Part shown: piece by piece, positions 45,606 through 51,711 of the stretch
How positions within the stretch are numbered: the first letter of the stretch is position 1
Layout of the letters: the number at the start of each line of letters is the position of its first letter
Assembly (NCBI RefSeq): GCF_004799285.1
Contig: NZ_SSND01000005.1
Coordinates: 186,001-250,000, forward strand
Source of the DNA: Aliigemmobacter aestuarii
Lineage (GTDB): Bacteria; Pseudomonadota; Alphaproteobacteria; Rhodobacterales; Rhodobacteraceae
Direction: 5' to 3'
Length of the DNA stretch: 64,000 nt
Position numbers and translations under genes: made by a program
Notes under the pieces: model-generated
Databases searched by the model: none
Told to the model about the DNA's origin: nothing
Seen by the model: only the letters and a program-made list of their open reading frames with translations

Positions 45606-45629
45606 TGGCACTATCTTGTCCAGAATGAA
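45606..45629 (+). repeat. 24-bp end site, left (R-like)
   Basis: Begins TGGCACTATCTT and ends AGAATGAA. It is identical over 24 bp to 48528-48551 in the same orientation and matches the inverse of 48617-48640 at 19 of 24 positions. Interpreted as a transposase-binding site of the Mu-like element. Confidence 0.8.
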
Positions 45630-45653
45630 CGGACGACGGCGGGGGTTCGCAGG

Positions 45654-46040
45654 CTAGCCCGGATCGTCCGGAAAAGTGGGAAAGTCAGGCGTTATTGCCG
45701 TGGGTTTTCCACCAGTCCCAGATTGCGGTTTTGCCAACGCGGCGGGCGGGAAGTGCGCGGCGACTTCATCGGCGATCTGGTGGAAGGTCAAGCTTGCCAC
45801 GCGTGCGGCGATGAACGCGCGCAACTCGGGGTCGCCTTCAATTTTGGGCGGGCGTCCCGGCTTGTGCTTGCGGCGATGTTCCGAAGGGGGCGCGGTGGCC
45901 TCGGGCTGGCCTGCAATGGCCCCTTGAACAGCCCCTTCAAGGGCGGCTTCAAGGGCCTTTATCGCCCTGCCCTGTGCCGCGTGGCTTGCACGGAGTTCGG
46001 CCAGGGCTGCGCGCAGTTCGGAACGGAAGTCGCTTGTCAT
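45654..46040 (-). CDS. Phage-type HTH protein, C-terminus frameshifted
   Basis: 128 residues as read. An N-terminal coiled-coil (RSELRAALAELRASHAAQGRAIKALEAALEGA) is followed by KHKPGRPPKIEGDPELRAFIAARVASLTFHQIADEVAAHFPP, a helix-turn-helix-like segment. The annotated frame then ends in unlike sequence, whereas the other frame from about 45749 reads ARRVGKTAIWDWWKTHGNNA and stops at 45685, exactly what should follow. A 1-nt change in the G/C run near 45748-45750 is therefore likely. It was probably a DNA-binding phage protein; the exact Mu counterpart is uncertain. Confidence 0.6.
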   Translation of the reverse strand: MTSDFRSELRAALAELRASHAAQGRAIKALEAALEGAVQGAIAGQPEATAPPSEHRRKHKPGRPPKIEGDPELRAFIAARVASLTFHQIADEVAAHFPPAALAKPQSGTGGKPTAITPDFPTFPDDPG

Positions 46041-46139
46041 TTCATTTCCCTCGCATTCAAGGCGCGGCCTGCGGCGGAAAAAGGAGAAAACGCCGCGGGC
46101 CGCTCGGGGCCGGTCAACCGGGAAGCCGGCCCTTTTGCC

Positions 46140-46499
46140 TCACCGCATGGCGGCGGGGTCGATGCCCAGCCGTGCGGCGATCTCGTCGTCAACGGTGCCC
46201 GCAATCTCGCCGTTGATCCGCAGAACGCCCTTGCGGATTGGCTCTTTGGTCATCCTGTGCAGGTGCTTGAAGGTGGGCGGGGCGGCGGCAAGGAAACCGT
46301 CAAATGCGGCCTTGTCGCGGCGGCACAGGGCCACCGCCCTAGGGCGCATGGCGGGCGAGATAAAGCCTTCGCGCATGGCCTCGTCAACCCGGTCTTCGGC
46401 GTCCATCTGGCTCATGCGCGCGGTCATTTCCGCCCGTTCCGAAAGCAGGGCCTGCACCGCCTCAACCGGCATGAACTTGGCCGGGTCCGGTTCCCTCAT
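46140..46499 (-). CDS. C-terminal part of a Mu-type phage protease/scaffold (gpI-like)
   Basis: 119 residues: VEAVQALLSERAEMTARMSQMDAEDRVDEAMREGFISPAMRPRAVALCRRDKAAFDGFLAAAPPTFKHL, ending DDEIAARLGIDPAAMR. The helical R-x-x-x-D-x-A-x-x-x-G-x-I-x-P segment followed by FLAAAP and a final GLDP-like motif is the usual C-terminus of Mu-like protease I proteins; the catalytic N-terminal domain is missing. Its ATG overlaps the Mor-like stop as ATGA, so the deletion junction created a tidy coupled start. Confidence 0.6.
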   Translation of the reverse strand: MREPDPAKFMPVEAVQALLSERAEMTARMSQMDAEDRVDEAMREGFISPAMRPRAVALCRRDKAAFDGFLAAAPPTFKHLHRMTKEPIRKGVLRINGEIAGTVDDEIAARLGIDPAAMR

Positions 46500-46855
46500 C
46501 CGGTCCGCTTGGAAATCGTGTTGAGGGATTGCCCTTGCCTAAGGGCCTGATGGATCGTCCAGCGAAGGCGCGCCTCACGTGACGCAGGGCCTTGCGGCAC
46601 GGTGATCTTCAGGCGCTGTCCAAGGGCAAAGCTCAGGTGTCGCTTGACGACGGCAACCGGATCGTCGCTGTAGTCATGGGCGTCCTTCGGCGTCACGCGA
46701 AGTTCCCGACCGGCATATTCCAGAAGGAAAGGTTTCAGCACGTCAAAGCCGCATTCGTCTTCGATGTCCCAAAGCATTTCAGGAACGTGCATGTCGATAC
46801 CGGCGCACTCGGCACAGGTCGGGAAAAGCAGGTTCGGGAACAGGTCGTTTGCCAT
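46496..46855 (-). CDS. Mor-like transcription activator, C-terminus shortened
   Basis: 119 residues from ATG 46855. CAECAGIDMHVPEMLWDIEDECGFDVLKPFLLEYAGRELRVTPKDAHDYSDDPVAVVKRHLSFALGQRLKITVPQ followed by ARLRWTIHQALRQGQSLNTISKRTG resembles the Mor/C family of Mu middle- and late-gene activators: dimerisation part, beta-strand with PR-like turn, then an HTH. The HTH stops after the turn, so the recognition helix is lost. An inverted repeat CAGGGT/ACCCTG (46861-46878) lies just upstream. Confidence 0.55.
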   Translation of the reverse strand: MANDLFPNLLFPTCAECAGIDMHVPEMLWDIEDECGFDVLKPFLLEYAGRELRVTPKDAHDYSDDPVAVVKRHLSFALGQRLKITVPQGPASREARLRWTIHQALRQGQSLNTISKRTG

Positions 46856-46969
46856 GCGCACAGGGTAGGGAAACCCTGTCACCTGTCCGACCTTGACAAT
46901 TGTCGGGGGAAGCGTTCGCGGCGGTGCGGGACACCGCGCCAAGAGGGACGGGCCTGCCCTCGCAGTCAC

Positions 46970-47257
46970 ATGGTTGACCGGCTGACCGAAAATTGCTTTG
47001 GCGCGGCGGTGCGGAGGGGTGCCCTATCCCTCACCGGGTCAAGCCCGACTGGCAAGTGTCGCACGGTAGTACGTTACGCCCTCGCGCCGCACCGGGCAAG
47101 CCCCGCAACTGTCACCCCCGCAACCTGCCCGTTAAAGCCCCATTAAACGGGGCCACAGACGCAAGAGGCCCCCGCGACGGGGCAACGGGGCCGGAACGCC
47201 ACAAGCGGCCCTGTGGCGCGCTCTGGCGGCAAAACGAGAAAGGGCGGCACTTTCGCA
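46970..47257. other. Non-coding or decayed part of the Mu-like element
   Basis: No convincing gene. The minus strand has a short terminator-like hairpin (GCCCC-GTTTAAT-GGGGC then TTTAA, 47134-47153) that could end early transcription from the Ner-side promoter. The rest is G/C-rich with no recognisable protein. A palindrome GACAATTGTC lies just outside, at about 46894-46903. Confidence 0.4.
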
Positions 47258-47742
47258 CCGCCCTTGCCGGTCTTTGCCAATCAACAGAGTGCTTTGACGC
47301 AGAACGCGGGTTTCCTCGCGGGAAATCACGATATCGAAGGCCTCTTCGTCCAGCACGCGCGCGGCAAGGCCGGTTTCCTTGCGCTGCCCCCTCCGCCCGC
47401 TCGGCCGAACCCTTGGGCATGTCCAGAATGGGCTGGATGATCCGCAGGAGATCCGCCTGCACCTTGAAGCGACCTTCACCGATGCTTTGAATGGCCCCTT
47501 CAAGGGCCGTATCATCGCCCCCCCGCCGCGTCCAGCTTGGCCCGCAACGTCGGGCTGCACCGGTCAAGGTCAAGTGCCCAGACCGTGCCCCCGTTCCCGC
47601 CCTTTTGCCCCGGCACCGCGACAACCGGCAACACCTCGCCCCGCCAGGCATGCCCCTCGGACGCGCGGCGGAAGGCTTTCCGGGCCGCTTGGGGGGACAT
47701 GCCAACAACTTCGGCGAAGGCTTCGGCGCAAATGGTTTTCAT
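47258..47742 (-). pseudogene. Mu-type transposase A, N-terminal remnant with frame changes
   Basis: ATG 47742 opens a 76-residue frame: SPQAARKAFRRASEGHAWRGEVLPVVAVPGQKGGNGGTVWALDLDRCSPTLRAKL, like the winged DNA-binding domain of Mu-type transposases (GW/HAWRG...KGG...LP..L). The frame closes at 47512 after a C7 run (47518-47524). Dropping one base continues the protein as DDTALEGAIQSIGEGRFKVQADLLRIIQPILDMPKGSAERAE (to 47391), and a second change at C5 (47387-47391) continues as LAARVLDEEAFDIVISREETRVLRQSTLLIGKDRQG (to 47258). The catalytic DDE domain is absent. Its start overlaps the Ner-like stop as ATGA. Confidence 0.55.
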
Positions 47743-47936
47743 GCGGTTTCGCGCACCTTCGCAAGGAACCGCTTGGCAAGGTCTTGCGACCGTGGGCCAG
47801 ACCTCTTTCCGGTCAAGGCAAAAGTGACCGCCTGCCGGACGAAACCATGTTCGAGGCAGAACGCGTTAAACGATGTGCCGCGCAGGATCAGTTCGGCCCG
47901 CACTTCTTTCAATTTGCAGATTGCTACTGTAGACAT
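47739..47936 (-). CDS. Ner-like small phage DNA-binding protein
   Basis: 65 residues: VRAELILRGTSFNAFCLEHGFVRQAVTFALTGKRSGPRSQDLAKRFLAKVRE. GTSFNAFCLEHGFVRQAVTFALTGKRSGP reads as a helix-turn-helix like those of small early regulators in Mu-like phages. It is divergent from the CI-like repressor and directly upstream of the transposase remnant with ATGA overlap, the position Ner occupies in Mu. Confidence 0.6.
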   Translation of the reverse strand: MSTVAICKLKEVRAELILRGTSFNAFCLEHGFVRQAVTFALTGKRSGPRSQDLAKRFLAKVRETA

Positions 47937-47984
47937 GAAACATCCTTCGCAAGATAACCGGCGCCGCAGGATGCAACACTAAAG

Positions 47985-48020
47985 GCTCACGTGTGAGCTA
48001 AAAGGGTCACAATGTGATCC
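47985..48020. promoter_or_regulatory. Two operator-like palindromes between ner-like and ci-like genes
   Basis: Site 1: GCTCAC-GT-GTGAGC (47985-47998), perfect 6-bp arms. Site 2: GGTCAC-AAT-GTGATCC (48005-48020), imperfect. Both carry the core TCAC/GTGA. Site 2 includes the GTG start codon of the repressor, which suggests autoregulation and possibly a leaderless mRNA. Confidence 0.6.
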
Positions 48021-48460
48021 ACGATTGGGATATCATAATTGACAAGCTAAAGGCTCGGTATCTTGTCGATACAGATCAAGAGCTTGCGAGGGCACTTAAG
48101 CTCGGGAGAAGCACGGTAGCGACTTGGCGAAATCGCGGTTCCGTTCCTGCAAAGTATGTAGAAATCGCAAACAGTGCCGACACGCGCAAGTTCTATGGCG
48201 AAACGCCTTGGGATCAGTGGGCACCCTTGGAGAAGGCCGCAATGCAACTAGCACTTATGCGGTTGATGCGCGACAAACGCCCGATGTTGGATGATTACAC
48301 CGCCTTTGTGAGACTTGGCCAAGAACTTGGCACAGCGCTTGCCGAGGAACATGGCCGTGCAGCTCATGAGATTGCCTCGGTAATGGCAGATAATGAGATC
48401 GAACAACCAACACGGGCACTTGATTTAATTGTTGCCAAGGAATTCTTTGGCGCGAAATAG
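48014..48460 (+). CDS. CI-like phage repressor
   Basis: 148 residues. WDIIIDKLKARYLVDTDQELARALKLGRSTVATWRNRGSVPAKYVEIANSADTRK is a typical CI/Ner-type HTH in which the helix ELARALKLGRSTVATWRNRG contacts DNA. The rest is helical and ends IVAKEFFGAK, without the S24 peptidase domain of lambda-type repressors. Start GTG 48014 sits in an operator. Base composition is clearly AT-richer than the host genes. A 12-bp tandem duplication covers its stop. Confidence 0.7.
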   Translation: MIHDWDIIIDKLKARYLVDTDQELARALKLGRSTVATWRNRGSVPAKYVEIANSADTRKFYGETPWDQWAPLEKAAMQLALMRLMRDKRPMLDDYTAFVRLGQELGTALAEEHGRAAHEIASVMADNEIEQPTRALDLIVAKEFFGAK

Positions 48461-48481
48461 GTTTCGCAATAGGTTTCGCAA
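48458..48481. repeat. 12-bp tandem duplication beginning at the repressor stop codon
   Basis: TAGGTTTCGCAA (48458-48469) is repeated exactly at 48470-48481. The first three bases of the first copy are the stop codon TAG. Confidence 0.88.
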
Positions 48482-48527
48482 TCCCCTCCACATCCAATAA
48501 AATCAACAACGTAGCGCCCGCCCCGCG

Positions 48528-48551
48528 TGGCACTATCTTGTCCAGAATGAA
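48528..48551 (+). repeat. 24-bp end site, internal right (L2-like)
   Basis: Identical to 45606-45629 over 24 bp and in the same orientation; flanking bases differ on both sides. It lies 94 bp inside the right end of the element. Confidence 0.8.
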
Positions 48552-48616
48552 ATCAGGCCAAGCCGTTGTGTTCGCTGCGATTTTTACCCAATCAAAAGGT
48601 GCCCCAATCGCCGCGC

Positions 48617-48640
48617 CTCATTCCGAACAAGAAAGTGCCG
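48617..48640 (-). repeat. 24-bp terminal end site, right (L1-like), inverted
   Basis: Read on the minus strand it begins CGGCACTTTCTTG and ends GGAATGAG, matching the other sites at 19 of 24 positions. Five bases (CGTCA) separate it from the end of the element, the same spacing as between TGTTA and the first site at the left end. Confidence 0.7.
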
Positions 48641-48645
48641 CGTCA

Positions 48646-48694
48646 GGGCTTCGCGCCCCCGGACCCCCGCGGGGTATTTCCGTCAGGGTGAAAC
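48646..48694 (+). repeat. Right half of dispersed element copy 4
   Basis: GGGCT-TCGC-GCCCCCGGACCCCCGCGGGGTATTTCCGTCAGGGTGAA continues the repeat interrupted at 45581. Joining 45571-45581 to 48651 restores GGGGGC-TTCGC-GCCCCC as hairpin 1, followed by ACCCC/GGGGT as hairpin 2. Confidence 0.7.
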
Positions 48695-48697
48695 GGG

Positions 48698-49936
48698 TCA
48701 GGCCTTGCTGCTGGGGGCGCCCCCTTCGAAGCGGTTGCCGTGGCGATAGTCGCAGGGTGCTTCCTGCATCTGCAGGTGCAGGCCGGTTCCGGTGAAGGGA
48801 TGGGCGCGGGCGAGATCCTCGTCGAAGTCGATGCCGAGGCCGGGGGCCTCGGGCGGGACGATGTAGCCGTCCTCCCACCGGATCGAATTGCGGATCAGCG
48901 CAAGGTGGAACGCCCCGCCGGTCTGGATCGTCTCGGCAATGAGAAGGTTCGGGATCGAAGCGGCGAGATGCACATTGGCCGCCCATTCGACCGGGCCTGC
49001 GTAAAGATGCGGCGCCATCTCGGCGTTGAAGATCTCGGCCATCGCGGCGATCTTCTTCGTTTCCCATATCCCGCCGGAACGCCCAAGCGCCGGTTGCAGG
49101 ATCTTGACCCCGCCCATGCGCAGGAGCGCGCCGAATTCGGCCTTGGTTGTCAGCCGTTCGCCAGTGGCCAGCGGGATGCGGACATGGCGCGCGACCTCGG
49201 CGAATTCCAGCAGGTTGTCGGGCGGGATCGGCTCTTCGTACCAGAGCGGGTTGTAGGGTTCCAGCGCCTGGCCAAGGCGGATCGCGCCCGGCGTGGTGAA
49301 CTGGCCATGCGTGCCGAACAGAAGATCGGCCCGGTCCCCCATCGCCTGCCGGATGGCATGACAGAAGGCGACCGACCGGGTGATGTCGGACATCGCGGGT
49401 TCGTGCCCGCCGCGGATCGTGTAGGGGCCGGCGGGATCGAACTTCACTGCGGTGAAGCCCTGCGCAACGGCCTTTGCCGCCGCTTCGGCCTGCCAGTCGG
49501 GGTTGACCCAGAACTCGGAATGGTCCTGCCCCTCGTCGGGGTAAAGGTAGGTGTAACTGCGGATGCGGTCGTTCATCCGCCCGCCCAGAAGCGCCCAGAC
49601 CGGCCGGTTGCGCGCCTTGCCGAGGATGTCCCAGCAGGCGATTTCCAGCCCCGCGAAGGCGCCCATGACGGTCGGGTCGGGGCGCTGCGTGAAGCCCGAG
49701 GAATAGACGCGGCGGAACATCAGTTCGATGTTCTCGGGGTTTTCGCCCTGCATGTGGCGGGCAAAGACATCCGCGATCACCGCGCGCATCGCCTCGGGGC
49801 CGACGGTTGCGGCATAGCATTCGCCATAGCCGGTGATCCCGCAGGCGGTGGTCAGTTTCGGAAAGATCCAGTAGCGCCCGCCCCAGCCCGGTGCCGGGGG
49901 GGCGACGACGAAGATCTCGAGGTCTTGCAGTTTCAT
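48698..49936 (-). CDS. Mandelate racemase/muconate lactonizing enzyme family dehydratase
   Basis: 412 residues, enolase superfamily. The N-terminal capping domain (ITGYGECYAATVGPEAMRAVIADV) is followed by a barrel: FTAVKFDPAGPY (Lys), DLLFGTHGQFTTPGAI (His), LWYEEPIPPDN and LATGERLTTKAEF (metal Glu residues), and MAPHLYAGPVEWAANVHLAAS (second His). The THGQFT form resembles galactonate-dehydratase-like sugar acid dehydratases, where His replaces other acid/base groups. The exact sugar acid is unknown. It is the first host gene to the right of the Mu-like element. Confidence 0.85.
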   Translation of the reverse strand: MKLQDLEIFVVAPPAPGWGGRYWIFPKLTTACGITGYGECYAATVGPEAMRAVIADVFARHMQGENPENIELMFRRVYSSGFTQRPDPTVMGAFAGLEIACWDILGKARNRPVWALLGGRMNDRIRSYTYLYPDEGQDHSEFWVNPDWQAEAAAKAVAQGFTAVKFDPAGPYTIRGGHEPAMSDITRSVAFCHAIRQAMGDRADLLFGTHGQFTTPGAIRLGQALEPYNPLWYEEPIPPDNLLEFAEVARHVRIPLATGERLTTKAEFGALLRMGGVKILQPALGRSGGIWETKKIAAMAEIFNAEMAPHLYAGPVEWAANVHLAASIPNLLIAETIQTGGAFHLALIRNSIRWEDGYIVPPEAPGLGIDFDEDLARAHPFTGTGLHLQMQEAPCDYRHGNRFEGGAPSSKA

Positions 49937-50088
49937 GCCTTGGCTCCTGCCGGAACGGGCCGGCTCAGATGATGATGGCGGGCCACCGCCGCGTCTTCGC
50001 GGGGCCGATTGCGATTTCCGCCGCCCAAGATGACCGGGCCTTTGGTCAAAGGCCAGCCGGAACGCGACGCAAACATGCCGCTTTCGGA

Positions 50089-50805
50089 TCAGCCAAGGCT
50101 GTCCGCGATGCGGCGGAGGCGCGCGGCGAGCGCCTCGGGTGCCGCGAAGAAGGGCGAATGCGAGGTGGGAAGCGTCGTCACATGCCCAGGTGGAAAGGCG
50201 GCCGCCATGGTTTCCTGATATTCGGGCGGGATGGCGCGGTCTTCGGTGCAGCGGATGTAGTGGCGCGGCACGCTGCCATAGCGCCCAGTCAGGATCACGG
50301 GGGTTTCCTGCGGCAGGACCGGTTCGGGGCAGAGGTGCCGCGCGGCGAAATCCACCGTGCCTGGCGGGCAGTCATGATAGAACTTGTCCTCGATCATCGC
50401 GGGATCGAAGGAGAATGTGACGCGATCCTCCGACAGGCGGATCGCGGGGGCCAGGGGCTGTCGCGGCCCGTCCTTGCGCATCCGGGCGAGCGAATGGCCG
50501 GAAACGGGTACATAGGCGCAGACATAGACCAGCATGGCGACCCGTTCCGGGTCCATTTCCGCGGCCAGCGAAATCGGGAAACCCGCCATCGAATGACCGA
50601 CCACGATCGTCGGGCGGTCGATCGCGTCAAGGATCGCCCGCGCATAGCCTTCGAGCCTCGCGTCCGAGGCCGGGGTCGGATCGTCGCCATGTGCGGGCAG
50701 GTCGATCGCGCGGGCGGTCAGGCCCTCGGCCGCCAGCGCGGGGATCACGTCGCGCCAGCACCAGGCGCCGTGGCAGGAACCGTGGACAAGCAGAAGGTCG
50801 GTCAT
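50089..50805 (-). CDS. Alpha/beta hydrolase, methylesterase/hydroxynitrile-lyase-like
   Basis: 238 residues. LLLVHGSCHGAWCWRDVIPALAAEGLTARAIDLPAHGDDPTP is the start typical of plant-type methylesterase (SABP2/MES) relatives. The nucleophile motif is GHSMAG, and TSHSPFFAAPEALAARL carries the catalytic His. All catalytic positions are present, so an esterase is expected; the substrate is unknown. ATG 50805 lies just after the end of the PcaD-like operon. Confidence 0.85.
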   Translation of the reverse strand: MTDLLLVHGSCHGAWCWRDVIPALAAEGLTARAIDLPAHGDDPTPASDARLEGYARAILDAIDRPTIVVGHSMAGFPISLAAEMDPERVAMLVYVCAYVPVSGHSLARMRKDGPRQPLAPAIRLSEDRVTFSFDPAMIEDKFYHDCPPGTVDFAARHLCPEPVLPQETPVILTGRYGSVPRHYIRCTEDRAIPPEYQETMAAAFPPGHVTTLPTSHSPFFAAPEALAARLRRIADSLG

Positions 50806-50874
50806 GGCGCACCTGTCGGGTTTGTGCAGGTCAAGGGGCGAAGTTGCGGCCCAAGGCCTGTGGATTGATCGGTT

Positions 50875-50934
50875 TCAGACATGGTCAAGGTCAGACATGG
50901 GCAAGGTCAGACATGGGCAAGGTCAGACATGGGC
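50875..50934. repeat. 16-bp tandem repeat, about 3.75 copies, ending on the PcaD-like stop codon
   Basis: TCAGACATGGGCAAGG occurs at 50891-50906 and 50907-50922, with a one-base variant at 50875-50890 and a 12-base partial copy at 50923-50934. On the minus strand the partial copy encodes the last residues HV and the stop TGA (50925-50923) of the PcaD-like gene. Confidence 0.9.
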
Positions 50935-51711
50935 GATCCGGGTCAGAAATCCCGTAACCGCGGCGGCATATTCCGCGGGTTTTTCCACGAACGGCAGGTG
51001 CCCTGCGCCGCGGATCAGGCAGAAATCGGCCCCGAGGATCAGTTCGGCCGTTTCGCGCACCAGATCGGGCGGTGTCGATCCGTCATCCGCCCCGGCGATC
51101 GCCAGCGCGGGCAGGGTAAGCGTTGCCGTCGGGGTGTAGAAATCGGTGCCCGCGATCGCGGCGGCGCCTCCCGTCCAGCCGCGCGGGTCGCAGGCCAGCA
51201 GCCTTTGCCGGAACGGTTCTGCCCCGCCTGCGAGCCGGAAAGACCGCCCGAACCAGCGTTCCACTGTCGCATCGGCAATGGCGGCCATGCCGCCTGTGCG
51301 GACCGCCTCGATCCGCGCGTCCCAATGGGGGGCGATGCCGATCCGCGCGGCGGTGTTCGACAGGATCAGCCCCCGCACCAGATCCAGCCGCTTGACGGCC
51401 AGCCCCTGCGCGATCATCCCGCCGATGGACAGACCCAGCACCACCGCCTCTTTCACCGCCAGGTGTTCCATCAGCCGTTCTACATCGCGGACCAGCGCCC
51501 CCATCGCGTAGGGCGGGTCGGGCACGTCTGACCGGCCATGCCCGCGCATGTCGGGACGGATGAGCCGCAGGCCGGTCGGAAGCAATGGCAGGATCGGATC
51601 GAAAAGACCGCCATCAAGGCCAAGCGCGTGCAGAAGAACCACCGCAGGCCCGTCTTTCGGGCCATCGTCCTGATAGCTTAGGCGAAGATCGGGAAGAAAG
51701 ACTGTCGGCAT
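50923..51711 (-). CDS. Alpha/beta hydrolase, 3-oxoadipate enol-lactonase-like (PcaD-like)
   Basis: 262 residues. LRLSYQDDGPKDGPAVVLLHALGLDGGLFDPILPLL, RLIRPDMRGHGRSDVPDPPYAMGALVRDVERLMEHL, GLSIGGMIAQGLA (nucleophile Ser), AIAGADDGSTPPDLV (Asp) and IRGAGHLPFVEKP (His) follow the PcaD pattern. No other protocatechuate genes are visible, so another lactone or ester may be the substrate. Its start overlaps the stop of the threonine-dehydratase-like gene as ATGA. Confidence 0.82.
   Translation of the reverse strand: MPTVFLPDLRLSYQDDGPKDGPAVVLLHALGLDGGLFDPILPLLPTGLRLIRPDMRGHGRSDVPDPPYAMGALVRDVERLMEHLAVKEAVVLGLSIGGMIAQGLAVKRLDLVRGLILSNTAARIGIAPHWDARIEAVRTGGMAAIADATVERWFGRSFRLAGGAEPFRQRLLACDPRGWTGGAAAIAGTDFYTPTATLTLPALAIAGADDGSTPPDLVRETAELILGADFCLIRGAGHLPFVEKPAEYAAAVTGFLTRIAHV

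Larger units (their letters stand above)
45582..48645. mobile_element. Mu-like transposable phage relic, 3.06 kb
   Basis: The boundaries are defined by the halves of a split hairpin repeat and the duplication GGGCT (45577-45581, 48646-48650). Right end: ...CGTCA preceded by an inverted 24-bp site (48617-48640). Left end: TGTTA at 45581-45585, followed by a degenerate site (45586-45609) and a strong site (45606-45629). Gene order from the right is repressor/Ner, transposase remnant, Mor-like activator, protease C-terminal part and HTH protein, the order of a Mu-type genome with large deletions. No integrase, complete transposase or structural genes remain, so it is not expected to move by itself. 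Confidence 0.75.

Noticed and set aside
45177-46550. 457-residue plus-strand frame across the left end of the Mu-like element
   Set aside because: It runs antisense to four minus-strand genes, crosses the insertion boundary and has no recognisable domain.
46894-46903. Palindrome GACAATTGTC as a specific operator for the Mor-like gene
   Set aside because: It is only 10 bp and a single copy; placement is suggestive but there is no second site or matching regulator to support it.
47132-47560. 142-residue gene inside the Mu-like element
   Set aside because: The first 60 residues are Arg/Ser-rich shadow; only the part from about 47368 looks coding, and it is better explained as the third segment of the frameshifted transposase remnant.
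45606-48551. Direct 24-bp repeats as attL/attR of a tyrosine-integrase island
   Set aside because: There is no integrase, the sites are not adjacent to a tRNA, and the outer boundary lies beyond them: the duplicated GGGCT and split hairpin repeat place the ends at 45581/45582 and 48645, with a third, inverted site at the right terminus.
48698-49936. Loss of a metal ligand (GTH instead of DxH) in the enolase-superfamily protein as inactivation
   Set aside because: The THGQFT form recurs, as far as I recall, in active-looking sugar-acid dehydratase relatives, and the Lys, two Glu and His residues are intact.
50875-50934. Tandem 16-bp repeats as a CRISPR array
   Set aside because: The units are contiguous with no spacers, are too short, and lie on a stop codon; no cas genes are near. 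The same holds for 35655-35702.
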